Of a stretch of DNA of 64,000 bases, positions 10,243-19,573 are shown in pieces. Each line of letters starts with the position of its first letter. The first letter of the stretch is position 1. Under the pieces are notes generated by a model, which saw nothing but the letters and a program-made list of their open reading frames with translations, was not told the origin of the DNA and did no database searches. Source of the DNA: Listeria grandensis FSL F6-0971 (GTDB taxonomy: Bacteria > Bacillota > Bacilli > Lactobacillales > Listeriaceae); assembly GCF_000525835.1 (NCBI RefSeq), contig NZ_AODD01000013.1:1-64000 (forward strand), given 5' to 3'. The position numbers were made by a program, and so were the translations under genes.

Positions 10243-11659
10243 AATTGCCTCCTTTTTTCCGATTTAATAATGAAAATAATAATGGATCCTTCGTCAAAAA
10301 TAAGCTAAATCCGTAAATAAAGATGCCTGCACCAATCTGAATCAGTAAACTCGTCATGTTGCTATCCCCTGTGTAAAGCGATTTTGCGTACAGAACGCCA
10401 AACAACATCAGCACGCCGAAACTCACATACTTCGACATTATTTTCAAGAAATAGCCAAACGAATAATGATGTCTTGCAAGATAAAGTTGCAGGAGTACAA
10501 TCACCACATTAGCAATCAAGAAGCTAAACGCTGTCCCCGCACTTTTCCAAGTTGTAACAAGCCATAAATTAGTCGCAAAACTCACCGCACAGCTAATCAC
10601 AATCGACATCGTGTACCGTCTCGCCTGATTCGTGATCAATAAGATTTGCAAGCCTAAAATATCCGCGACACCCGCTAAAAATAGACATGGCGCAATCAAA
10701 ATCAAGCTTGCCGTCGCAGGCGTAAAGGCTTCTCCTAAGAAAAAGGGGACAAAACTCGCCGAAATAGCAATCAATCCGAAACTGAGCGGAATCGTTGTAA
10801 CCCCAACATAACGGAAGGAAAACGCGATGAATTTTTGAAATTTTGCTTGTTCGCCATTTTTGTAATAGACGGCCATTCGGGGCATAATTACCGTCGACAA
10901 GGCGCTGACAAATCCCATGCAAATCGTGTATAATTTGAACGCCTGATTGAAATAACCGACCTCTGTTTCCCCAGCTACGTTGCCCAAAATCACTTTGTTT
11001 AGCGACGTGTAGACGAGCGAAACACAAGGAATCACCGATAGAAGCAACATCGGTTTCACATGGCGCTTCATCGCGTGTACAGAAAAATGAATCCAACCTA
11101 AATCAATGAGAAAAGCGCTCCACGTCACGAGTTGGCCAATCAATAGCGACGCTGCATTAATAAAAACGTAAACCAATAAATCACCGCTATCACGCACAAA
11201 AAGAAAAATACAAGCAATGCTCAAAACCCGCACAATCGTATTTCGCATCATGATCTGTTTCACTTTTTCCCGACCGATAAAGTACCATGAAATATCAAGG
11301 CTATAGGCGATTAATGTTAGCGAATAAATCCAAAATACGGGTTGAAAATTCGATACGTGTAGCATAAAAACAAGATAAGTTATCCCGATAAGCACCCCGC
11401 ATAAGCATTGCATCAAGTAGATGCCGCCAAATGTTCGTTTTAACTCTGCTCGCGTCTTTGTTTCCGCAATCTGCTTTCGCCCATAAACACCTACATTCAA
11501 CAAAATAAACACGAGAAAAATTTGTACGATCGAGTTCACATAGGCATCGATTCCGATATTCGTAGCACCGAGTACACGGGACACGTATGGCGTTGTGAAA
11601 AGCGGTGAAACAACGATGACAAACTGGTACAGCAACACGTAAATATAGTTTTGCTTCAT
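10229..11659 (-). CDS. Polysaccharide flippase, Wzx-like (oligosaccharide repeat unit transporter)
   Basis: 476 residues, start MKQNYIYVLL. This ATG overlaps the upstream glycosyltransferase stop as ATGA, so the longer frame with 17 extra codons is not used. Polytopic membrane protein with roughly 12-14 hydrophobic segments, N-terminal FTTPYVSRVLGATNIG characteristic of the RfbX/Wzx branch of the MOP superfamily, and a YFNQAFKLY loop. Moves undecaprenyl-linked repeat units across the membrane. The partner polymerase is encoded at 15092-16460. Confidence 0.88.
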   Translation of the reverse strand: MKQNYIYVLLYQFVIVVSPLFTTPYVSRVLGATNIGIDAYVNSIVQIFLVFILLNVGVYGRKQIAETKTRAELKRTFGGIYLMQCLCGVLIGITYLVFMLHVSNFQPVFWIYSLTLIAYSLDISWYFIGREKVKQIMMRNTIVRVLSIACIFLFVRDSGDLLVYVFINAASLLIGQLVTWSAFLIDLGWIHFSVHAMKRHVKPMLLLSVIPCVSLVYTSLNKVILGNVAGETEVGYFNQAFKLYTICMGFVSALSTVIMPRMAVYYKNGEQAKFQKFIAFSFRYVGVTTIPLSFGLIAISASFVPFFLGEAFTPATASLILIAPCLFLAGVADILGLQILLITNQARRYTMSIVISCAVSFATNLWLVTTWKSAGTAFSFLIANVVIVLLQLYLARHHYSFGYFLKIMSKYVSFGVLMLFGVLYAKSLYTGDSNMTSLLIQIGAGIFIYGFSLFLTKDPLLFSLLNRKKGGNYARK

Positions 11660-12793
11660 GGCTTCGGCATGCCATAAACATGCTCCACGTCCTTTGCCAG
11701 CTGGCGCCAATTCAGTTCTGTTTCCACGCGCCGTCGCCCTGCCACACCCATATCACGCCGTCGTTCAGGCTCCGTCAAACACGTATCTAGCGCTTCTCGC
11801 AATGCCTCACTAGACCTTGCTTCAATTAAAATGCCTGTTTCCTTCGAGATAATATCTGGATTTCCGCCAACATTTGCCGCGATAACTGGCTTTCCACACG
11901 CCATGGCCTCAATAATCGCGATGCTACAACCTTCCATAAGTGACGGCTGCACGTAAATATCTGCCGCATTCACGACCTGCTGCACTTCTTCATTCGTCAG
12001 CCTTCCTGTAAAAATCACCTTTTTTTGCTTGCGATCCTATTTTGGCGATTTCTTGCTGAAACTGTCCCGACTGGCTCCCGTCGCCTGCAACCAAGAACGT
12101 CACGTTGTCCGAAGTCGCCAAAATGCTCGGAATCGCTGCCATCAAATAGGTCATACCTTTCACTGGCTCCATCCGGTTCGTTGACACAATTACCGTTTCG
12201 CTTGTCGCAATCCCATATCTCGCGCGAACCTTCGCATCCGCCGCTGCATCTGGCTTAAACACATCCGCATCCACCCCATTTGGCAAATAAACGACATGCT
12301 GTGCGCCATAAAGCTCCGCGCTCATCGCCTCCACTTCCCGACTCGGCGAAATAATCACATCCGGTCGCCTAATCAAACGCTTAATCCTGCTGAATTCCCC
12401 ATCATTAAACAACATCCGAAACCACGACAAATGATTCGTGTATACCTCCAAAGCTTGCACCTTAAGGCCGCGCATCACTTTCGCATCTTTGTTCATCGTC
12501 TGCCAATGTACCACATCAATTTGCTCCGTGCGCTCCAACTCGGTAATCATGCGCCGCATCCGCCTTACATACTGCCAATCATCCAACTTTTTAAGCGGCA
12601 CAATCGGAATCCGAATCACTAGCATCCCGTCTCGCCTCTCCCGCACAATATCTCTTCTAAAAGAACGATACTGTGTCAAAATCGTCACTCGGTGTCCGCG
12701 CGCCACAAGGGCCCGCCCAAGCTCATGCACATACACCGCAATCCCACCAATGTTTGGTAAGTAATCGTGACTTACCATCAAAATATGCTTCAT
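11656..12793 (-). pseudogene. Glycosyltransferase family 4, frameshifted in the middle
   Basis: Two overlapping open frames together form one GT4 enzyme of about 380 residues. The N-terminal frame starts ATG 12793 (TGATG overlap with the upstream transferase) with MKHILMVSHDYLPNIGGIAV (GT-B donor glycine loop) and SPSREVEAMS. It ends at 11990. The C-terminal frame carries VIFTGRLTNEEV, then the nucleotide-sugar motif QPSLMEGCSIAIIEAMACGKP (E-x7-E). The frames join at an A7 run (12020-12026), where six A's would read KKVIFTGR. The break removes the catalytic C-terminal half, so if real the polymer repeat unit would be altered or absent. Confidence 0.85.
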
Positions 12794-13458
12794 CAAATCG
12801 CTCCCCGAGACGTCAAAACAACTCGAACCGTCCGAAATAGGATGATGATATCCAAGCCAAGCGAATAATTTTCAATATAATAGTAATCCATCTTCATTTT
12901 TTCACCATTTGTCACTGAACTGCGCCCATTCACTTGCGCCCATCCCGTAATGCCAGGCTTTATACCCAGTCTCTGTTTCTGCTTAGCCGAATAACACGAC
13001 GTAATCGCCGGAATTTCTGGCCTTGGCCCAATAAAACTCATGTTTCCTAACAATACATTAAAAAGCTGCGGTAACTCATCCAAACTTGTGCGACGAATAA
13101 ACGCCCCCACCCGTGTCACATTCGGATTCTCCCCCGCCATATCCTTAAAAACAAAACCATCCGGCACACCGTTCTCCCACGCATAAACGTGTTCCTCACG
13201 CACTACCTCCTCCTGACGCACCTTCATCGACCGAAATTTGTAGATTGAAAACGGCACACCCTCTTTCCCCGTCCGCGTTTGCATAAAAACAGCCGGGCCC
13301 TTATCCTCCAACTTGATGCAAATCGAAACGATCAGCATAATCGGCGCGGCCAACACAAGCCCCACCACGCTCAAAATAATGTCTAGCAAACGTTTTATGA
13401 AGACCGCCATAACTCTCTGTCGCTTCCTTTTTAGCGTAAATATTTCTGTTTTTTCCAT
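12793..13458 (-). CDS. Undecaprenyl-phosphate sugar-1-phosphate transferase (initiating transferase)
   Basis: 221 residues. A single N-terminal membrane hairpin (about 22-48) precedes the cytoplasmic bacterial sugar-transferase domain: KFRSMKV, TSLDELPQ, MSFIGPRPE, GITGWAQVNGR. It transfers a sugar-1-phosphate to undecaprenyl phosphate, the first committed step of repeat-unit synthesis. It is the short form, without the four-helix N-terminal region of full WbaP. GGGGGGA lies about 7 nt before the ATG. Overlaps the following glycosyltransferase start by TGATG. The sugar is not predictable with confidence; GalNAc/GlcNAc-type donors fit the operon's other enzymes. Confidence 0.9.
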   Translation of the reverse strand: MEKTEIFTLKRKRQRVMAVFIKRLLDIILSVVGLVLAAPIMLIVSICIKLEDKGPAVFMQTRTGKEGVPFSIYKFRSMKVRQEEVVREEHVYAWENGVPDGFVFKDMAGENPNVTRVGAFIRRTSLDELPQLFNVLLGNMSFIGPRPEIPAITSCYSAKQKQRLGIKPGITGWAQVNGRSSVTNGEKMKMDYYYIENYSLGLDIIILFRTVRVVLTSRGAI

Positions 13459-13473
13459 CTGCCGTCCCCCCAG

Positions 13474-14235
13474 TTAAATTCGTTTGGAAATCGCATTTTT
13501 AATATAAAAACTAAAGCAAATACACGTCGAAAAAATCGATAAGCGTTGTGTTTCTCGGTACATTCGCCACGTTCGGCGCACCATTTGTAGCTTATTCCCA
13601 GATAGCGAAGCCCCCGAAACCCGGTAATAAGCGAGTGGTTTATCGATGCCATACGCCGTTCCGTGCTGCCACAAAATATTCAGCCACGTCGCCGTATCCT
13701 CTCCACCAGCCAAATCCGGCATCTGAAAATCGCCCGTCTGTTTGCGATCCACCACAACCGTTAAGCAGCCGATAATCGTGTTTCGCAATAACTGCGTATA
13801 ATTGATGCTCCGCGGAACCCGCACCGTTTTCAGCCGATTTGACGGCCTCTCATGAAACGTTTCATACGCCGCAAACGACAGCACCGCCTTGTTTCTTCTC
13901 ATATCCGCAAGTTGTGTCGCTAGCTTCTCCGGCACCCACAAATCATCACTATCCAAAAACGCAATATAGCGTCCTGAACTCCGCGCCAACCCATCATTTC
14001 GCGCCCGCGCCACGCCATGATTCTCATTTTTCGCAAGCAGCATTACCCGCGAATCCTGCAAATACGGCGCAATAACCTCCAAGCTCCGATCCGTCGAAAA
14101 ATCATCAATAATGAACAACTCAAAGTTTTGATACGTCTGCGTCAACACGCTTTCAATCGATGCCCCAATCACGTCCGCTGAATTAAAGCACGGCATAATA
14201 ACGCTCACTAGCTCATTCTCATAACGCTTGGACAC
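13474..14235 (-). CDS. Glycosyltransferase family 2
   Basis: 253 residues. GT-A fold: VSVIMPCFNSADVIGASIES (about 10-29), IIDDFSTDRS, and the DxD equivalent FLDSDDLW (about 93-100). GTG start at 14235 is supported by AGAGGAGG 9 nt upstream, inside the preceding gene, with a 28-nt overlap. No ATG with a ribosome site is in frame nearby. The C-terminal end is basic with a hydrophobic patch, perhaps membrane-associated. Adds one sugar of the repeat unit; donor and acceptor unknown. Confidence 0.87.
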   Translation of the reverse strand: MSKRYENELVSVIMPCFNSADVIGASIESVLTQTYQNFELFIIDDFSTDRSLEVIAPYLQDSRVMLLAKNENHGVARARNDGLARSSGRYIAFLDSDDLWVPEKLATQLADMRRNKAVLSFAAYETFHERPSNRLKTVRVPRSINYTQLLRNTIIGCLTVVVDRKQTGDFQMPDLAGGEDTATWLNILWQHGTAYGIDKPLAYYRVSGASLSGNKLQMVRRTWRMYRETQRLSIFSTCICFSFYIKNAISKRI

Positions 14236-15095
14236 CCAACTTCGCCTCCTCTTACTTCCCGCAAAAACAGCTCCGTCCGTGCTCGTTGCCCAGCCTCATT
14301 CACGTGGTACACGGAGTTAAAAATCTGCTCATGCGGCACCAAATAATCCCAAGGTTCACCAATCACCTCATAATTCGCCGTCAAATATGCCTGCAACTCT
14401 CGCAAATAAGAGCTCTCATCATACACATCAAAACGAAGCGTACTCGTATATGTCACCCGCACCACCACATCCTGATCCGCACACCACTGACAAAACTGTT
14501 CCAAATCTCGAACCGCCGCCGTCCTCGTAAACTGCGTCGGAAACACCAACGGCTTATTTTTGCACGCCTCAAGCTCCGAACCTCGAACCCGCACATAAGC
14601 ACCACTCTCCGCCAATTCGAACTGCTTTTGTCGATACGCCATATTCAACTTAAAGTTTCCTAGCAAATAATACATCTGCCGCCGCCACGAAAACCGTCGC
14701 AACTCCCGCTTTCGAAACATCCGATAATACTCGTACGCAAAAACATCATAACTAGGCTTAAAATAAAGCGAATACGCCAAGCACAGCACCACCTCATCAC
14801 CTGGTTTCACATTCTCCCGCGCCACATCCAACAAAAATCCCATCCCAAGCCCCACATTCAACCCGAAATTCACCGTTCGAATCCCAGTCTCCTCACCAAT
14901 CCGGTCCGTATCGAAGCTGTACAACACATCGCTACCACCGACAATCAACCGCTTCGGTCCATCCCCGTCCGCCGCAAATGCCGTCTTCACATCCAGCAGA
15001 TGCCTAATCCGCAACAAGCCTTTCGAGCGATACCCGAAAAAATATCCCAGTCCGCATCCCACCACACCGCACAACACCACCATCACAAAAATCAT
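14208..15095 (-). CDS. Membrane-anchored SGNH-hydrolase-like protein of the polysaccharide operon
   Basis: 295 residues, start MIFVMVVLCG at 15095 (ATGA overlap with the polymerase, AAAGGGG upstream); a longer in-frame start is rejected. One N-terminal transmembrane helix (about 1-24), then an extracellular domain. IVGGSDVLYSFDT resembles the GxSxxL nucleophile block of SGNH/DUF1574-like proteins. FGLNVGLG resembles the block II region, and YHVNEAGQRART near the C terminus supplies the His. Such proteins in exopolysaccharide clusters are often acyl-modifying enzymes. The assignment is by motif only and catalytic activity is unproven. Confidence 0.6.
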   Translation of the reverse strand: MIFVMVVLCGVVGCGLGYFFGYRSKGLLRIRHLLDVKTAFAADGDGPKRLIVGGSDVLYSFDTDRIGEETGIRTVNFGLNVGLGMGFLLDVARENVKPGDEVVLCLAYSLYFKPSYDVFAYEYYRMFRKRELRRFSWRRQMYYLLGNFKLNMAYRQKQFELAESGAYVRVRGSELEACKNKPLVFPTQFTRTAAVRDLEQFCQWCADQDVVVRVTYTSTLRFDVYDESSYLRELQAYLTANYEVIGEPWDYLVPHEQIFNSVYHVNEAGQRARTELFLREVRGGEVGCPSVMRMS

Positions 15096-16460
15096 CCAGA
15101 ACCCCTTTCCCGCCAATCCGACCGCATACTGAAATTCATCACGCTGACCGCCATCCCGACCGCCAACCACAAATACCGCTTATCGATCACTGTACTCAGC
15201 GCCACAGAGGCAAACATAAACACCAGCAACACCAAAACCGGTACCAACCGCAAAAGCCGATCCACACTACGTCGCCCAGTCCACCAAACACACACAGCAA
15301 CCCCGAAAAAGCTCGCAAACAAACCCAGCGCAATCAATCCCATAAAACCACCGTCCGCGAGCAACTCCAACCAGAAATTATGCGGCGCTAAAATCGCATC
15401 CTGCAACACCTCATGCCCCAAACGGTACTCATTCAACTGAATCGGCGAATTCCCAGCACCAACTCCTCGAAACCTCGAATTGACCACAATTTCCCACAGC
15501 GACTGATACCGTTCCACCCGATCCGTTGTCGACGCCCCTTTTTCCGTAAAAGAAGCATCAATAACCTCGATAATTCGCGCCAAGGCCTGCGGAAACACCA
15601 ACAAAACAATCGCCATCAGAAACGTCAACACTGCGCCAATCAGCCATGCCAACCGTCTCGTATACTGAATAACCAAAGCCGCCACAACGAGTAACACCGC
15701 AATCAACCCCAACCGCGAATACGTCATCACGACAAGATACAACACGACACTCAGCACACTCAGCATCCAAACAAACCGCCACGCTCCCTGCACAAACGTC
15801 AACCGCCAAAACACAATCGGTAAAAAAATCGCCAAGAACATCGCATAATCATTCGTATTAAACAACATTCCCGTCGGCTGAAACGCACTCGTCGTCGTGT
15901 CATACACAAGTGCCCCAGACGCTGGCAAATGCCAACCCACCAACACTTCCACCATTCCAATCACCAACTGCAATCCATAGATCACCGTGATAATCCGCGA
16001 AAACTGAAAAAAAAATACGCTTCGTTCGCATATAATACACCGACAAAAAAATCAAATACCCCAGTTCAAAAATATAATACACATACCGCAATCCCGCACC
16101 GATCGCAAGCGCCCAAAACAATGTCACTGCAAACCCCGCCAGCCACAATCCCAACAATAAAAACAGCCATTTTGTAGGACGCATGTGCCCCATCTCTTTT
16201 TGCTTCATAAAAACGAATAAAATAAAATGCAATACCAATAAGATTCGGAATAAGAAAATATTATCGTTCCCCGGAAGCCCCAAATACGCCCCAAAAAATG
16301 CCGAAATAAAAATCCCAATCCAAACACCGTATGCCAATTTTTCCAGTGGCAACACGAGCACTAGCACCGCCATCGCAAAAAATCCGAAACCAATAAATCC
16401 GTACGGAAGCACCGTCATTGTGACGGATAACGCGATACAAATCACCGCTAACCATACCAC
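15092..16460 (-). pseudogene. Wzy/O-antigen-ligase-like polysaccharide polymerase, frameshifted
   Basis: Two overlapping frames make one polytopic protein of about 455 residues. The N-terminal part (GTG 16460; five or six hydrophobic segments, YYIFELGYLIFL) ends out of frame at 15900. The C-terminal part contains a large loop and the O-antigen ligase/Wzy signature region (FNTNDYAMFLA, RFRGVGAGNSP, LAPHNFWLELLADGGF). The join is a T9 run in the coding strand (16007-16015); eight T's would read RIFFQFSRIITVIYGLQ. This polymerises repeat units at the outer face of the membrane. If the frameshift is real, high-molecular-weight polymer cannot be made. Confidence 0.83.
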
Positions 16461-16464
16461 TCTA

Positions 16465-17154
16465 TTAATAATAGGAATAAGTCTTCATCTCTCTCGCGCC
16501 ATACTTTTTGCCATTGAGAACCGAACCAACCACCCGTCCATCCGCACGATTAATCAAGTCCATTGCCTGCACCACATCTTTTTCTTTCGTTACGTTACTC
16601 CTAACAGCCAAAATCACACCATCACATAAACTTCCCAATATTCTGCCATCATTCAGTAACAGAACCGGTGGCGTATCAAATAGCACTAAATCAAACGCTT
16701 CTTTATAGGTTTCCAACACCTCTTTCATTCGATATGAGTTGATTAATTCTAACGGATTCGGAGGAACAACCCCAGACGGTAAAAACATCAAATTCGCCTC
16801 ACTCGTTCCTTGTACCAAAGCCATCGGATCCGCATAATTTGCCAAAACATTCGATAACCCTTCTGCATACTTCATTTGAAATTGCCCCGTTAACTTTGGT
16901 TTATATAAATCCGCATCGACTAGCAAAACCCTCACATTTTGCCTCGCATATGTAACCGCCAAATTCAGCGCACAGAAACTTTTACCTTCCCCTTTATGCG
17001 CTGAGGTGAAAACAAGAGACTGAAGCGGCGCTCCACTTTCCGCCTTGATAAACTGCAAATTCGTTTTGATCGCCCGGAATCGCTCGGCTGTAAACCCGTT
17101 CTTCTTATTAATCACAACCGGTAGAAAAGGTGGGCTATACTGATTACTCCGCAT
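16465..17154 (-). CDS. CpsD/CapB-family tyrosine kinase of polysaccharide export
   Basis: 229 residues from ATG 17154 (MRSNQYSPP). A TTG three codons earlier is too close to the GAGAGGA ribosome site. BY-kinase features: variant Walker A SAHKGEGKS (about 55), Walker A' VLLVDADLYKP, Walker B VLFDTPPV. A C-terminal tyrosine cluster (KTYSYY) is the autophosphorylation tail. It works with the membrane activator encoded just upstream (10-nt overlap), and its phosphorylation cycle normally controls chain length and export. No CpsB-type phosphatase gene is in the window. Confidence 0.92.
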   Translation of the reverse strand: MRSNQYSPPFLPVVINKKNGFTAERFRAIKTNLQFIKAESGAPLQSLVFTSAHKGEGKSFCALNLAVTYARQNVRVLLVDADLYKPKLTGQFQMKYAEGLSNVLANYADPMALVQGTSEANLMFLPSGVVPPNPLELINSYRMKEVLETYKEAFDLVLFDTPPVLLLNDGRILGSLCDGVILAVRSNVTKEKDVVQAMDLINRADGRVVGSVLNGKKYGAREMKTYSYY

Positions 17155-17824
17155 CTGTCTCAAAATCCTCTCTCCGTAAATTTTTCCAAGGAACGTCGCC
17201 GAGAACTGTGAGTCCTAAATCTCGCAGTTGCGACTCCTTCGTAACAATCGAGCTGAACAGTAAAATTGACAATGCCAAAATAAAGCTCGCCATCGTGCCT
17301 GTTATAAAGCCAAGCAGCAGCTGAAAAGTAATCGCCTTACTTTGTGCTGTATCCGCGCCCTCCATAATATTCACATGAATTCCGCTGAACAATTTAGGAA
17401 AGTCGCGCGTCAAAACATCGCCCAACGTATTCGCAACAGCCATCGTTTGCTCCTGATTCGTCCCCGTCACATGAACCGTAAAATAAAGCGAATTCTGATC
17501 GGTCACAACGCTAACCGATTCGTCCACCCCCTCCAAACCTAGCTTCTTCGCGACCTCATTACGAACTTTTGCGCTTTGTATTGTCGTCGAAAACGTTCCG
17601 ATGAGCTGAATACTCGTTCGCAAATCATCGAAAGTCTGCGTCGGGTTATCCCCTTTTTTACTGCTATCCATCGTGAGTAATAATTGCGTTGACGCCGTAT
17701 ATTCTTGTGGTAATACTACTTTTTTGACAACAAAAACGAGGCCTGTCGTAACTATTGGGATGAGCAACAAAAGTAGCGCATATTTTTTGCATACTTTTCC
17801 CAGATCGCTCATTGAAATCTTCAT
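17144..17824 (-). CDS. Wzz/CpsC-type chain-length determinant and kinase activator
   Basis: 226 residues. ATG 17824 overlaps the upstream stop as TGATG; a GTG one codon earlier (17827) is possible. Two transmembrane helices (about 15-35 and about 170-195) enclose an extracellular coiled domain (YTASTQLLLTMDSSKKGD), the classic Wzz layout. The cytoplasmic tail contains GDVPW, the proline-rich contact to the kinase. It is the membrane half of the two-part BY-kinase system with the next gene. Confidence 0.92.
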   Translation of the reverse strand: MKISMSDLGKVCKKYALLLLLIPIVTTGLVFVVKKVVLPQEYTASTQLLLTMDSSKKGDNPTQTFDDLRTSIQLIGTFSTTIQSAKVRNEVAKKLGLEGVDESVSVVTDQNSLYFTVHVTGTNQEQTMAVANTLGDVLTRDFPKLFSGIHVNIMEGADTAQSKAITFQLLLGFITGTMASFILALSILLFSSIVTKESQLRDLGLTVLGDVPWKNLRREDFETDAE

Positions 17825-18990
17825 CACTTGCGCATCCCCTGCTTTCCGTCGTTAAGTTCACTGTAAATATGGATCAATTTCCCAGCTTCTGTCGTCCAGT
17901 TATATCTCGTTTCAAACGCCCGTCTACCATGTCGTGCAAAATCTTTACAGAGCGCAGGTTTCGCGATGAATTGCTCCGCCTTATCAGCAACCGCTTGTCC
18001 ATCCCAAACATCCACCGTAAAACCTGTATCCGTCTCAGCCATAAGCGCTTCCCAATCTGGAATATTCGTCGCTAAAATCGGAAGCCCTGCCGCCATATAT
18101 TCGAAAATCTTCGTCGCTAAGGAATGCATGTAGTTCGGAATCGGATGCAGCAAACACAAGCCAACATGCGCGCTTCCATAGTGATCCCAAATCTCGTTAT
18201 ATGGTAACCTTCCTAGCCACTCCACATTATTTACTAAATCACGCTCCACAATACACTTCATCACTTCCGTCTCCACATGCGACTGCATCGGCCCAATCAG
18301 CTTCAATTTCAGCGCATCATGTCCCCGTAATTTCAGCTCGTGCATCAGCTCAATCATGTTGAAAACACCACGATCCTGAATAATATCACCCACGTAGATG
18401 AACGTAAACACCGTATCCTTTTCCCGCTCCTGCCTCGCTTCCCAAATCGGCAAGTTCAGAATATCTGTTTTTGGTATATCCAAGTCCGCGTAATGCTTTT
18501 TATACGAACTCTCCGCAAAAATAAGATGGTCACAATGCGGTATATAATCACGCTCTTTCTTCGCTATCCATCTAGAAAAAGGCTTACGAAACAATGCCGG
18601 AATCCAGTCTTTCGTTTCCATCATCGCCGGAAAATTCTCATGCATATCATAAATAATGCGCGCACCGGGCTTTCTCTTTTTCAATTTCACAGCCACCGGA
18701 AGCAACTCAAAATCATGAAAATGATAGCAACTGGCGTCAGACTGTAGTGCCGCTTTATATAGTGTGCGCCACGTTTTCGGACGACTCCATTTCCCACCTC
18801 TCGCAAGCGTCGTCACTTGCAAATTAGGAATCGTATCCTCGTATTCCGTCGTGCCAGACATCGCATAGAAATCAACCTCAAAACCATTCTCAACCAATGT
18901 TTTCGCTTCCTTAAAGAAAATCCGAGTATCCGACCAAACATGTACAGAGCTGAACATAAAAATCTTGTTTTGTCGTAGCTTATGGTTCAT
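17824..18990 (-). CDS. Glycosyltransferase family 4
   Basis: 388 residues from ATG 18990 (MNHKLRQNK). AAGGAG lies 5 nt before it; a GTG two codons upstream overlaps the ribosome site and is not used. GT-B fold: N-terminal FMFSSVHVWSDTRIFFKEA, a YHFHDFELLPVA segment, FIYVGDIIQDRGVF at the domain boundary, and a C-terminal KIFEYMAAGLPILATN nucleotide-sugar site. First gene of the exopolysaccharide operon in this orientation; the stop overlaps the next start. Donor sugar unknown. Confidence 0.87.
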   Translation of the reverse strand: MNHKLRQNKIFMFSSVHVWSDTRIFFKEAKTLVENGFEVDFYAMSGTTEYEDTIPNLQVTTLARGGKWSRPKTWRTLYKAALQSDASCYHFHDFELLPVAVKLKKRKPGARIIYDMHENFPAMMETKDWIPALFRKPFSRWIAKKERDYIPHCDHLIFAESSYKKHYADLDIPKTDILNLPIWEARQEREKDTVFTFIYVGDIIQDRGVFNMIELMHELKLRGHDALKLKLIGPMQSHVETEVMKCIVERDLVNNVEWLGRLPYNEIWDHYGSAHVGLCLLHPIPNYMHSLATKIFEYMAAGLPILATNIPDWEALMAETDTGFTVDVWDGQAVADKAEQFIAKPALCKDFARHGRRAFETRYNWTTEAGKLIHIYSELNDGKQGMRK

Positions 18991-19009
18991 TTCCACTCCT
19001 TCTCCTACC

Positions 19010-19495
19010 TCACTTTGTCGGCGTCCCGATAAACCAGCTGATTGTTTTTTTATCTTTGGCTTTATTCATCACTTGATCATAGACGACCGTTAGCTTCTTC
19101 GCATTTTTTGGAACGGCATAATAACCATTTCCTTTCAGCGTAGCACCAGCCTTTATTGCTGCTCCAAAATTATCCTCGCGACCTGTCATCGTGTATTTTT
19201 TTCCCGCCTCGTCTTGAATGTAAAAATCGCCAGAACCGATCCCGTACTCTGCTTTGCTACCGTTCTTAATTTCGAATTTCAACTGAAGCATTTCTTGTCC
19301 TTGTTCTAGCGTGTCATCTTTTATAGTCGTCGCATTCGTTATTTTCATCACTATTTCATTGACTGTTTTCGCTTTATTTAGCTCGCGTTTTACCGCTTTC
19401 TGCTCTGTTTTCACTTCGTTCTTATCTCCAGAAGCCGTGTTAGAACAGCCAGCAAGAAGCACTGCCGCCAAAGCAAAAATAATTACTTTTTTCAT
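19010..19495 (-). CDS. Lipoprotein with DUF4352-like domain
   Basis: 161 residues from MKKVIIFALAAVLLAGCSN. The lipobox LLAGC marks Cys17 for lipidation. An in-frame ATG six codons upstream exists, but the lipoprotein signal fits better from here, with GAGG 12 nt before. The mature part has a charged linker, then a beta-rich domain (MLQLKFEIKNGS, FYIQDEAGKKYTM, ADDED-like GNGYYAVPKNAK) like DUF4352/telomere-linker-type Ig folds of surface lipoproteins. It lies 19 nt before the exopolysaccharide operon in the same direction and may be its first gene. Role unknown. Confidence 0.72.
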   Translation of the reverse strand: MKKVIIFALAAVLLAGCSNTASGDKNEVKTEQKAVKRELNKAKTVNEIVMKITNATTIKDDTLEQGQEMLQLKFEIKNGSKAEYGIGSGDFYIQDEAGKKYTMTGREDNFGAAIKAGATLKGNGYYAVPKNAKKLTVVYDQVMNKAKDKKTISWFIGTPTK

Positions 19496-19525
19496 ACGCT
19501 TCAAACGCCTCATTTCATTGATATA

Positions 19526-19573
19526 ACTTCCCGACCAGGCGTCATGCCTAGTCGGAAGTCTTTCTTATTTTAT
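19526..19573. terminator. Hairpin between the 1451-residue surface protein and the lipoprotein
   Basis: ACTTCCCGACCAGGC (19526-19540) pairs with GCCTAGTCGGAAGT (19546-19559). The T-rich tail is on the plus-strand side only (CTTTCTTATTTT). It may therefore act as a weak terminator or mRNA-end structure for the minus-strand gene. Confidence 0.5.

Noticed and set aside
12025-16629. Plus-strand open frames through the exopolysaccharide operon
   Set aside because: Basic, low-complexity translations without ribosome sites, opposite well-supported minus-strand genes.
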